Assembly: GCA_965246745.1 (NCBI GenBank)
Contig: OZ251980.1
Span: 930,001 to 994,000, forward strand
Reading direction: 5' to 3'
Source of the DNA: JANXMY01 sp965246745
GTDB taxonomy: Bacteria; Armatimonadota; Armatimonadia; Armatimonadales; Capsulimonadaceae
Length of the DNA stretch: 64,000 bases
A program made the translations under genes and the position numbers. Shown one piece after another: positions 8,886 to 15,270 of the stretch. The notes below the pieces were generated by a model that saw only the letters and a list, made by a program, of their open reading frames with translations, had not been told where the DNA came from and ran no database searches. How positions within the stretch are numbered: position 1 is the first letter of the stretch; every line of letters starts with the position of its first letter.

Positions 8886-9125
8886 GCGAGGGCGTGTGTG
8901 CGAGGGCGTGAACGCCCGCGCTGGGGGGGCGCGGACGCCCGCGCTGGGGGGGCGCGGACGCCCGCGCTGGGGGGGCGCGGACGCCAAGCCGCCACCTGCG
9001 TGGCGGAAGATGTAGATAGGATTGTTCGGTTCCCTGTCCCTTACCCTCGGGACCTTAGCGCTTCGCTCCCCAGCGAGGGCGTTCACGCCCTCGTAACAAT
9101 TAACGCCCTCGTTACCACCGACACG
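8886..9125. repeat. Nested palindromic element A (TGAA-hairpin ends)
   Basis: Fills the 271-bp gap between the histidine kinase and nadD. The outer arms (8901-8926 and 9068-9093) are inverted copies matching at 25 of 26 bases. Each arm contains a hairpin with a TGAA/TTCA loop: gggcg-TGAA-cgccc at 8904-8917 and an 8-bp stem around TTCA at 9074-9093. Inside are a small hairpin (gccacctgcgtggc, 8991-9004) and the GAGGGCGT motif repeated again outside the right arm (9101-9116). A related copy lies in opposite orientation at 58405-58544, sharing about 140 bp of similar sequence. Confidence 0.9.
8915..8983. repeat. 23-bp tandem repeat, three copies
   Basis: Three perfect copies of a GC-rich 23-mer that starts cccgcgctggggggg and ends cgcggacg (8915-8937, 8938-8960, 8961-8983). 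The array is inside palindromic element A; the related element at 58405-58544 has a single copy, so this is a local expansion. Confidence 0.95.
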
Positions 9126-9131
9126 GCACTA

Positions 9132-9740
9132 TCACCCAGCGAGCGCTTGGTACAAGCCCTGCTGCCGAATATACGTTTCCACGGTTTCCGGCGTCAAGTA
9201 TTTGATGGAGCGCCCCTCGCGGACCCGCTTGCGAATGTCCGTGGACGAGATTTCCAGGCGCGGGATCGGCAAAAAGTGAACCCGGTCCAAAAACGACGCG
9301 TCGGCGATCTCCGACAGCCGCTCCAGCACAAAGCCGGGGCGCGTGACGGCGATAAACTGACATTCCGCCGCCAGCTTGTCGTACTCGTGCCAGGTGAGTA
9401 TTTCCAAAACCGCGTCGGCTCCGGTGATGAAGTACAGGGCGTCCAAATCCGGGTACAGCCGGCGAAACTCACGCAGCGTGTCTATGGTATACGACGGGCC
9501 GGGCCGCTCGATTTCAATTCGCGACGCCGAAAAGCACGGGTTCGACCCGGTGGCGAGCAGGGTCATCGCATAGCGCTCCTCGGGCGACGACACCAAGTAC
9601 GCTTTTTTGTGCGCGGGCCGGCCGTTCGGCACAAACACCACGTCGTCGAGGGCGAACGCCTGCCGGGCTTCCTCGGCCATCAGCAGATGCCCGTAGTGGA
9701 TTGGGTCAAACGTTCCGCCCATCAGGCCGAGTCTTTGCAT
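9132..9740 (-). CDS. nadD: Nicotinate-nucleotide adenylyltransferase
   Basis: Converts nicotinate mononucleotide and ATP to deamido-NAD in NAD synthesis. 202 residues, normal length. The N-terminal signature LGLMGGTFDPIHYGHLLMAE contains the nucleotidyltransferase HxGH motif, and the C-terminal ISSTDIRKRVREG is the family's ISSTxIR motif contacting the ATP phosphates. ATG at 9740. The other NAD gene of the window, nadA, lies far away at 60104-61141, so the pathway is not clustered here. Confidence 0.96.
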   Translation of the reverse strand: MQRLGLMGGTFDPIHYGHLLMAEEARQAFALDDVVFVPNGRPAHKKAYLVSSPEERYAMTLLATGSNPCFSASRIEIERPGPSYTIDTLREFRRLYPDLDALYFITGADAVLEILTWHEYDKLAAECQFIAVTRPGFVLERLSEIADASFLDRVHFLPIPRLEISSTDIRKRVREGRSIKYLTPETVETYIRQQGLYQALAG

Positions 9741-9764
9741 AGCGGCGTCTTAGCGTCCTCAGCG

Positions 9765-10391
9765 TTAGTGATGCGGGGCGGATGCAAAGGCAACCAGACC
9801 GACAAGGAACAAAACCAGCAGGAACAGTGCGGCCCAGGCCGCCGGCGTGGTCGCGTTCCGCAGCCGGCCTTCGGCGACCGTGACCGGCGCAAAGTGACGC
9901 ACGGCCTGCGCGAACATCTCATACGTCCCCAGCGCCGGGGTGAAGGCCAGCGAGAAGGTCATCAGCTTCCCTTTGTAGTTCGGAGCCTCGTAGAGAATGC
10001 ACCCCTGCTGCTTGGCGGGCGCAAGTATCACCTGCTTGACGCTGCCCCAGCGGACACCGATGTACTCGTCATGCCGGTAGGTCGCTTCCAAAACCGCCGA
10101 CACGACCGCGCCGACCAGCAGGCCCAGCAGGAAGCACGGCGCTAAAATCCAGGCGCGTGTTTCCGCCCGCAGGACGGCTTTGCCGTGGATAATCACGCCT
10201 TCCGAGTCGAATTGCAGCAGGCCCTCGCGGATGTCCGAGATTTTTGCTTTGATCCCCAGCGGGCCGGGCGCTCGGCGGTAAATCCACTGGAAATAACAGC
10301 CCGCCGGCGCGGCGTAAGCCTGCGCGGTCGGGGGCGGCGGCCAGACCCCGGCGTTCGGGTCAGGAAAGCTGCCGGGTGGTAAAGGTGTCAA
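9765..10391 (-). CDS. Hypothetical membrane protein
   Basis: 208 residues, unrecognised. A proline-rich N-terminus (PDPNAGVWPPPP) precedes a possible PH-like beta domain (residues 35-75, GIKAKISDIREGLLQFDSEG). A transmembrane segment lies around 85-105 (ILAPCFLLGLLVGAVVSAVL), then a soluble region and a final transmembrane segment near the C-terminus (AALFLLVLFLVGLVAF). Initiation appears to be at TTG 10391; there is no ATG or GTG that would keep the N-terminal region. It lies 24 bases upstream of nadD and may be co-transcribed with it. Confidence 0.6.
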   Translation of the reverse strand: MTPLPPGSFPDPNAGVWPPPPTAQAYAAPAGCYFQWIYRRAPGPLGIKAKISDIREGLLQFDSEGVIIHGKAVLRAETRAWILAPCFLLGLLVGAVVSAVLEATYRHDEYIGVRWGSVKQVILAPAKQQGCILYEAPNYKGKLMTFSLAFTPALGTYEMFAQAVRHFAPVTVAEGRLRNATTPAAWAALFLLVLFLVGLVAFASAPHH

Positions 10392-10406
10392 ATCAGTGCC
10401 TTTCTG

Positions 10407-10436
10407 AACGTGTACTTTCCTAACGTGTACTTTCCT
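10407..10436. repeat. 15-bp tandem duplication downstream of proA
   Basis: Two perfect copies of aacgtgtactttcct (10407-10421 and 10422-10436) in the short gap between the end of proA and the next gene. A looser third version of cgtgt/cgtac follows. Confidence 0.9.
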
Positions 10437-10450
10437 AAATGCGTGTTTGC

Positions 10451-11713
10451 CTATTCGCGTACTTGTCCGCTGCCGCGCACGATGTACTTGTACGTCGTCA
10501 ATTCTTCCAGCCCCATCGGGCCGCGTGCGTGCAGCTTTTGGTTGGAAATGCCGATTTCCGCGCCGAAGCCGAACTCAAAGCCGTCGGTGAAGCGCGTAGA
10601 CGCATTGACATAGACGGCCGCGCAGTCTACGCCGCTCGTGAACGCCTGCGACGCCGCGTAGCTTTCGGTCACAATCGCTTCGGAATGCTGGGTCCCGTAG
10701 GCGCTGATATGCGCCACGGCCTCTTCCAAGCTGCCGACGACTTTGACGGCGAGTATCAGCGCATTGTACTCGGTGTACCAGTCGTCCTCGGTCGCAGCCG
10801 CCGCCGACGGCAGAAACGCGCGGGCGGCGGGGTCGGCGCGAAGCTCGACTCCGGCATCCATGAGCATTTGCCCGGCACGCGGCAGAAAATCGGCGGCGAC
10901 GGCGGCGTGGACAAGCAGCGTTTCGGCGCTGTTGCAGACCGAAGGCCGCTGCACTTTGGCGTTCAGGACAATCTCGGCGGCCATCGCAAAGTCGGCGTCT
11001 TTGTCTACATACACATGGCAGTTTCCCGTTCCGGTCTCAATCACCGGCACCGTCGCGTTCTCCACGACGGTTTTGATCAGCGACGCCCCGCCGCGCGGAA
11101 TTAAACAATCCACAAAGCCGTTCAGGGTCATCAAGCGCCGCGCCGCCGCCCGGTCGGTGCTTTCCACAAGCTGGATCGCCGTGCGCGGCAGGCCCGCAAG
11201 GTCCAAAGCGTCTTGCAGGACGCCTGCCAGGGCGATATTGGAATGGATCGCCTCGGAGCCGCCGCGCAACAGCGCGGCGTTCCCTGATTTGAGGCACAGC
11301 GCGGCGGCGTCCACCGTCACATTCGGGCGGCTTTCGTAGATGATGCCGATGACCCCGAGCGGGACGCGCGTTTTGGTAATCTCGAGGCCGTTGGGCCGGC
11401 GTCGGCCCGACAGCACTTCGCCGACCGGGTCCGGCAGCGCCGCGACCTGCTGCAAGCCCAGCGTCATCTCCGCAATACGCTTCGGGGTCAGCGTCAATCG
11501 CTCCACCAAATGCGCCGTCATGCCTTTATCGCGGGCGGCGGCCAGGTCGCGCGAGTTGGCATCAAGGATTGCGTCTTGGCGCTGGCCGAGCGCGTCCGCC
11601 ATTGCTGTCAGCGCGGCGTTTTTGGCATCGGTCCCGGCGGTCGCCAGCGTCCGCGCGGCGGCTTTCGCCCGGCGGCCTTTGTCTTCGACTTCCTGGATTG
11701 CGGCGTCACTCAT
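10451..11713 (-). CDS. proA: Gamma-glutamyl phosphate reductase
   Basis: NADPH-dependent reduction of gamma-glutamyl phosphate to glutamate semialdehyde in proline synthesis. 420 residues from ATG 11713 (MSDAAIQEVEDKGRRAK); an open frame continues 14 codons upstream but crosses a consensus promoter. The family signature VPLGVIGIIYESRPNVT, the catalytic cysteine in QRPSVCNSAETLLVH and the C-terminal RFTDGFEFGFGAEIGIS are all present. It lies just downstream of proB but has its own promoter, with the -10 box seven bases from the ATG. Confidence 0.97.
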   Translation of the reverse strand: MSDAAIQEVEDKGRRAKAAARTLATAGTDAKNAALTAMADALGQRQDAILDANSRDLAAARDKGMTAHLVERLTLTPKRIAEMTLGLQQVAALPDPVGEVLSGRRRPNGLEITKTRVPLGVIGIIYESRPNVTVDAAALCLKSGNAALLRGGSEAIHSNIALAGVLQDALDLAGLPRTAIQLVESTDRAAARRLMTLNGFVDCLIPRGGASLIKTVVENATVPVIETGTGNCHVYVDKDADFAMAAEIVLNAKVQRPSVCNSAETLLVHAAVAADFLPRAGQMLMDAGVELRADPAARAFLPSAAAATEDDWYTEYNALILAVKVVGSLEEAVAHISAYGTQHSEAIVTESYAASQAFTSGVDCAAVYVNASTRFTDGFEFGFGAEIGISNQKLHARGPMGLEELTTYKYIVRGSGQVRE

Positions 11714-11720
11714 GGCAGTT

Positions 11721-11749
11721 ATTCTAGCCGAACGGCGGCGGGTTGTCAA
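11721..11749 (-). promoter_or_regulatory. Sigma-70-type promoter of proA, nearly leaderless
   Basis: On the minus strand: TTGACA (11749-11744), a 17-base spacer and TAGAAT (11726-11721). Only seven bases separate the -10 box from the proA ATG, so the transcript should start at or within a few bases of the start codon. No Shine-Dalgarno is possible within such a leader. Confidence 0.75.
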
Positions 11750-11755
11750 GCACAA

Positions 11756-11781
11756 GATTACGCATCCAGATTACGCATCCA
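11756..11781. repeat. 13-bp tandem duplication at the proB stop
   Basis: Two perfect copies of gattacgcatcca (11756-11768, 11769-11781). The proB stop codon (11771-11773) is inside the second copy, so the last residues of ProB are encoded by the repeat. Confidence 0.9.
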
Positions 11782-12877
11782 GCACAAGGTTGTCCCGGTG
11801 GATAACCTCGTCGCTCGGCTTGACCCCGAGGCGGGGCAGGATTTCGTCGGTCCGGCAGCCCTTGATTTTGCCGATCTGCGAATGGGAATAATTGACGAAG
11901 CCCTGCGCGAACGCCTCACCGTCAGCACCGGCGAGGCGCACCAGGTCGCCCGGCGCAAAATGGCCGGCGACGGACACGACGCCGGCGGGAAGCAGGCTGC
12001 TCCCGCCGCTGAGAATGCGCTGCCTGGCCCCGTCGTTGACCGTGACGCTGCCTTTGGGCACCCCGCCGTAGGCGATCCAGCGCTGCCGGGAGCGCAGGCG
12101 GGTCGGCTTCGGAACAAACAGCGTCCCGCAGCGGCCCGCCAGGGCGTCGGCGACGACATTCGGGCGGCGGCCATCGGCGATAAACATGCGGACTCCGGTG
12201 TTGGCGCAGATTTTGGCGGCCTGTATCTTGGTCGCCATGCCGCCGGTGCCGAGCAGCGTCTGCACCCCGCCCGCGCCCGCTTCCAGCGCGGCGCTGATGG
12301 TCTCGACCACGGGGATCAGGCGGGCGGCTTTGTCCTGGGTCGGGTCACGGTCGTACAATCCGGCGACATCGGACAGCAGCAGCAGCGTGTCGGCTTCAAT
12401 CAGCGACGCGACCAGGGCCGCCAGGGTGTCGTTGTCGCCGAACTTGATCTCGTCTACCGCCACCGTGTCGTTTTCGTTGACAATCGGCACGACTCGGTGT
12501 GCCAGCAGGGCTTCAAACGTGTTGCAGGCGTTTAAATAGCGGCGGCGGTCCTGCAAATCCTCGCGGGTCAAAAGTATCTGGGCAACCGGGACCGAGTGCG
12601 GCCCAAACGCTTCGGCGTAGGTGTGCATAAGCAGGCCCTGCCCGATGGCCGCCGCCGCCTGCTTTTGGGGGATCGAGCGCGGCCGGCCGGGCAGGCTCAG
12701 CGCGTCCATGCCGGCGCGGATGGCCCCCGACGAGACCAGCACGACGCTGCATCCGGCATCGAGCAGGGCGGCGATCTGCGCGGCCAAGCCCGCGATATAC
12801 ACCGGGTCCGGCGGCCCGCCGCCGCGCGTCAGCGTCGAGGTGCCGACTTTGATGACGATTTTCCGCAGGGGCGTAAT
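11771..12877 (-). CDS. proB: Glutamate 5-kinase, probable AUU start
   Basis: Phosphorylates glutamate for proline synthesis. The ATP-site motif KIVIKVGTSTLTRGG must be at the N-terminus of the kinase domain, but it lies upstream of the first conventional start (GTG 12802). Between the in-frame TAA of obgE (12883-12881) and this motif the only candidates are ATT 12877 and CTG 12868. ATT sits eight bases after a strong GGAGG and gives 368 residues, almost the length of E. coli ProB (367), so I place the start there. SSGAIRAGMDAL and VNENDTVAVDEIKFGDND are typical of the kinase domain, and a PUA domain occupies the last 100 residues. Alternatives are a CTG start, or a base error turning ATG into ATT. 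Confidence 0.9.
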   Translation of the reverse strand: MTPLRKIVIKVGTSTLTRGGGPPDPVYIAGLAAQIAALLDAGCSVVLVSSGAIRAGMDALSLPGRPRSIPQKQAAAAIGQGLLMHTYAEAFGPHSVPVAQILLTREDLQDRRRYLNACNTFEALLAHRVVPIVNENDTVAVDEIKFGDNDTLAALVASLIEADTLLLLSDVAGLYDRDPTQDKAARLIPVVETISAALEAGAGGVQTLLGTGGMATKIQAAKICANTGVRMFIADGRRPNVVADALAGRCGTLFVPKPTRLRSRQRWIAYGGVPKGSVTVNDGARQRILSGGSSLLPAGVVSVAGHFAPGDLVRLAGADGEAFAQGFVNYSHSQIGKIKGCRTDEILPRLGVKPSDEVIHRDNLVLDA

Positions 12878-12880
12878 CGC

Positions 12881-14227
12881 TTAATCCTCCGCCTTTTCAG
12901 CCGGGACATCGAGCGCGTCTTCGTCAAAGAAGTCGAACGCGGCCTTGCCGATCCGCACGGTGTCGCCTTCTTTGGCCCCGAGCGTGCGTAGCTTGTGGAT
13001 GATGCCCGTTTTTTCCAATGTCCGCTGCAAGCGGCTGACGGCGTCGTCGTTTGAAAGCTGAGTCATGGCAATCAGCCGCTCGATGCCTGCGCCGGAGACC
13101 ACATACACTTGATTGGCGGCGTCGTAATGCGCTTCCCAGCGGCGGTCGGGCCGGCGGCCTTTGACATTTTCCGGGGTGATACGGACAATGCCGTCGTCAA
13201 ACGGCGCGGGCAGCGGCATCTCGGCGAGCTTTTGCGCGAGATAGTACACCAATGGCTCCAGGCCCGCGCGGGTGGCCGCCGAGACGATAAAGACCGGCTT
13301 GTTTTCCCCGTCCGTTTCTTCGGCGGCGAACTCGGCGCGGAGCATCTCGACGACTTCCGGGTCGGCGATGTCGGTCTTGTTGAGCACGACCACTTGCGGC
13401 AGGTTCGCCAGCTCCTCGTTGTAATTCGCCAGCTCGCGGTTGATGATCGCGTAGTCGTCCATCGGGTCCCGGCCGGACGTGTCCGAAACGTCAATCAAAT
13501 GGCAGAGCAAGCGAGTCCGCTCCACATGGCGCAGGAATTGGTGACCTAGCCCAACCCCTTCGCTTGCGCCCTCAATCAGCCCCGGAATGTCGGCAATCAC
13601 AAACGTCCGCTCGTCGTCCACCCGCACGACTCCGAGGTTGGGCACGAGGGTCGTAAACGGGTAATCGGCGATTTTCGGCTTGGCGGCGGACAGCGCGGCG
13701 ATCAGCGTGGACTTGCCGACATTGGGGTAGCCGATCAGCCCGACATCCGCCAGCAGCTTCAGCTCGAGCTTGATTTGCTTTTCTTCCCCCGGCTCGCCGT
13801 TTTCGGCAAACTTCGGGGCTTGGTGGGTCGAGTTCGCAAAATGGGCGTTGCCGCGCCCGCCTTCGCCGCCCCGCGCGATCAGCGCTTTTTCGCCGTGCTT
13901 CGTTAAGTCCGCAATAATCCGCCCCGACGCCGCATCGGTCGCGGTCGTGCCGACCGGCACTTTCAGCGTCAGATCGCCCGCGTTTTTCCCGGACATATCC
14001 CGGCTCGTGCCGTGGATGCCCCGGTCGGCCCCATACTGCCGCTGATAGCGAAAGTCCAGCAGCGTCGAGAGGTTCGAGTCAGCTTCAATATAAATATCGC
14101 CGCCCTTGCCGCCGTCGCCGCCGTTCGGCCCGCCAAACGGCACAAACTTTTCCTTGCGGAACGCCACGGCCCCATTGCCGCCGTCCCCCGCCTTGACTTC
14201 AATCATTACTTCATCAACAAACATCAT
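12881..14227 (-). CDS. obgE: GTPase ObgE/CgtA
   Basis: Essential ribosome-associated GTPase. 448 residues from ATG 14227 (a second ATG follows immediately), with GAGG eight bases upstream. The glycine-rich Obg fold (AGDGGNGAVAFRKEKFVPFG, then GGRGNAHFANSTHQAPKFAE) covers residues 1-155. The G domain has P-loop GYPNVGKSTL near residue 165, IADIPGLIEGASEGVGLGHQ as G3 and VVLNKTDIAD as G4. The C-terminal 80 residues (LSNDDAVSRLQRTLEKTGI) form an OCT domain, which is characteristic of Gram-positive-type and related lineages. proB follows in the same frame, four bases beyond the stop. Confidence 0.97.
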   Translation of the reverse strand: MMFVDEVMIEVKAGDGGNGAVAFRKEKFVPFGGPNGGDGGKGGDIYIEADSNLSTLLDFRYQRQYGADRGIHGTSRDMSGKNAGDLTLKVPVGTTATDAASGRIIADLTKHGEKALIARGGEGGRGNAHFANSTHQAPKFAENGEPGEEKQIKLELKLLADVGLIGYPNVGKSTLIAALSAAKPKIADYPFTTLVPNLGVVRVDDERTFVIADIPGLIEGASEGVGLGHQFLRHVERTRLLCHLIDVSDTSGRDPMDDYAIINRELANYNEELANLPQVVVLNKTDIADPEVVEMLRAEFAAEETDGENKPVFIVSAATRAGLEPLVYYLAQKLAEMPLPAPFDDGIVRITPENVKGRRPDRRWEAHYDAANQVYVVSGAGIERLIAMTQLSNDDAVSRLQRTLEKTGIIHKLRTLGAKEGDTVRIGKAAFDFFDEDALDVPAEKAED

Positions 14228-14237
14228 AATCTTGACC

Positions 14238-14675
14238 TCACTGCGCTCCGGCTGCCGACACATTGGTCAGTGACCGCCCCGAGCGCGAACGGCTCGCCAG
14301 CCGTTCCTGCTGCTTTTGCCGCCGCCGGCATTTTGTGCCCCCTCCACGGCTCAAACATTCCTGCTGCGCTGCAAGCTTTTTCTGCTTGGCAATTTGCGGC
14401 GGCATCTTCGCGCGGTATTTGCCGGTGGCATCTCGATAACTGTCTGACCGTGTATAGGCCAGCGCCAACTGCTTCCAAGCTTTGAGGTCGTGTCGGCGCG
14501 GCGGCTCAAAATAGCGCCCGACAAAAACGACCGGATTGCCGCATTCCGAGCAGGCTACGACCGGAGCGTAATGTTCCACGCGTGGATAGAAAAAGCGTGG
14601 GAATACCTTCCGCAGCATCTTTCGGCAGTGAACGCAGATAAAACGGAACTGCGCGGTGGACGGTTCGGGTGTCAT
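14238..14675 (-). CDS. Zinc-ribbon hypothetical protein
   Basis: 145 residues from ATG 14675 (MTPEPSTAQFRF). Two CxxC pairs, FICVHCRKM (about residues 13-16) and VACSECGNP (about 40-43), form a probable zinc ribbon. The rest is basic and rich in Q, K and R, ending in a low-complexity Arg/Ser tail, so nucleic-acid binding is possible. No family is recognised. The open frame extends 36 codons further upstream, but that part is made of palindromic repeat (14683-14811). It lies directly upstream of obgE, ten bases apart, and could be co-transcribed with it. Confidence 0.6.
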   Translation of the reverse strand: MTPEPSTAQFRFICVHCRKMLRKVFPRFFYPRVEHYAPVVACSECGNPVVFVGRYFEPPRRHDLKAWKQLALAYTRSDSYRDATGKYRAKMPPQIAKQKKLAAQQECLSRGGGTKCRRRQKQQERLASRSRSGRSLTNVSAAGAQ

Positions 14676-14682
14676 AGGTGTT

Positions 14683-14811
14683 CCCTGCCCTGAACGGCAG
14701 GGCTTCAAAGAGCAATTTCCCGCCTTCGCGGGCAGAAGACCAAAGCGGATGACATCTTCGCCCGCGAAGGCGGGCGCTTGCACTTTTAAAGCACGGGGGT
14801 TCAGCCCCGTG
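14683..14811. repeat. Nested palindromic element with TGAA and TTCA end hairpins
   Basis: Left end: 7-bp stem ccctgcc/ggcaggg around cTGAAc (14683-14702). Right end: 7-bp stem cacgggg/ccccgtg around gTTCAg (14792-14811). Between them two GC-rich hairpins, cccgc-CTTC-gcggg (14719-14732) and its reverse complement (14761-14774), form an inner inverted repeat of about 20 bp. This is the same plan as the elements at 8901 and 18546, but with different stem sequences. Confidence 0.9.
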
Positions 14812-14832
14812 TCTTTCTTTTCCGTCTTTTTC

Positions 14833-15270
14833 CTACCCCGGCGGCAGGACAGGCTCGGCGTCGGCCAGCTTCCAGGTTCCTGTCGAAAATTGCGACGCGG
14901 CCCACGCGCCGAGGGAGCCGAAGGTCAGCGCGACGAGCGGGCTGTGCAGAAAGTAATGGATCAAGCCGCTGTGCGCGGCTTCCGGCGACACCAGCGGGAT
15001 GCGCCAGAACGGATGCGCGAAGCCGACCGCCGAGAACAGGCCGAAGGTGACTGCGGCGACGGTGAGGCCGTCCCGGCGGGCGAGAAAGCCGACCGGCAGG
15101 CCGCCGAGGAGCGACGGCAGGAGCAGGGTCAAAAGACAGGCCGAGCCGTCGTACAGGGCGTCGGACTCGAAGACCGTGCCGCCCAGCCAGGCGACCCCGA
15201 GCGCGTTGAGCAAAAGCGTCAGGGCGACGCCGGACGCGCCCGCGAGGCCGCAGCGCAAGAGCGGGGGCAT
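14833..15270 (-). CDS. Hypothetical membrane protein
   Basis: 145 residues with four hydrophobic segments (around residues 8-28, 45-62, 68-88 and 110-128), a small integral membrane protein of unknown family. Its ATG (15270-15268) overlaps the sbcC stop as TAATG, so translation is coupled to sbcC. Nothing in the sequence ties it to DNA repair; the coupling may only reflect operon packing. After the stop lies the palindromic element at 14683-14811, which may act as the operon's terminator. Confidence 0.6.
   Translation of the reverse strand: MPPLLRCGLAGASGVALTLLLNALGVAWLGGTVFESDALYDGSACLLTLLLPSLLGGLPVGFLARRDGLTVAAVTFGLFSAVGFAHPFWRIPLVSPEAAHSGLIHYFLHSPLVALTFGSLGAWAASQFSTGTWKLADAEPVLPPG

Noticed and set aside
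8861..8995. 45-residue N-terminal extension of the histidine kinase
   Set aside because: It is encoded by the palindromic repeat; the GAF kinase begins sensibly at ATG 8860. The possibility of in-frame extension is kept as a finding.
12802..14227. ObgE-ProB fusion by read-through of the in-frame TAA
   Set aside because: Both proteins are complete, there is a strong ribosome binding site before ProB, and no read-through context was recognised; separate initiation at ATT is simpler.
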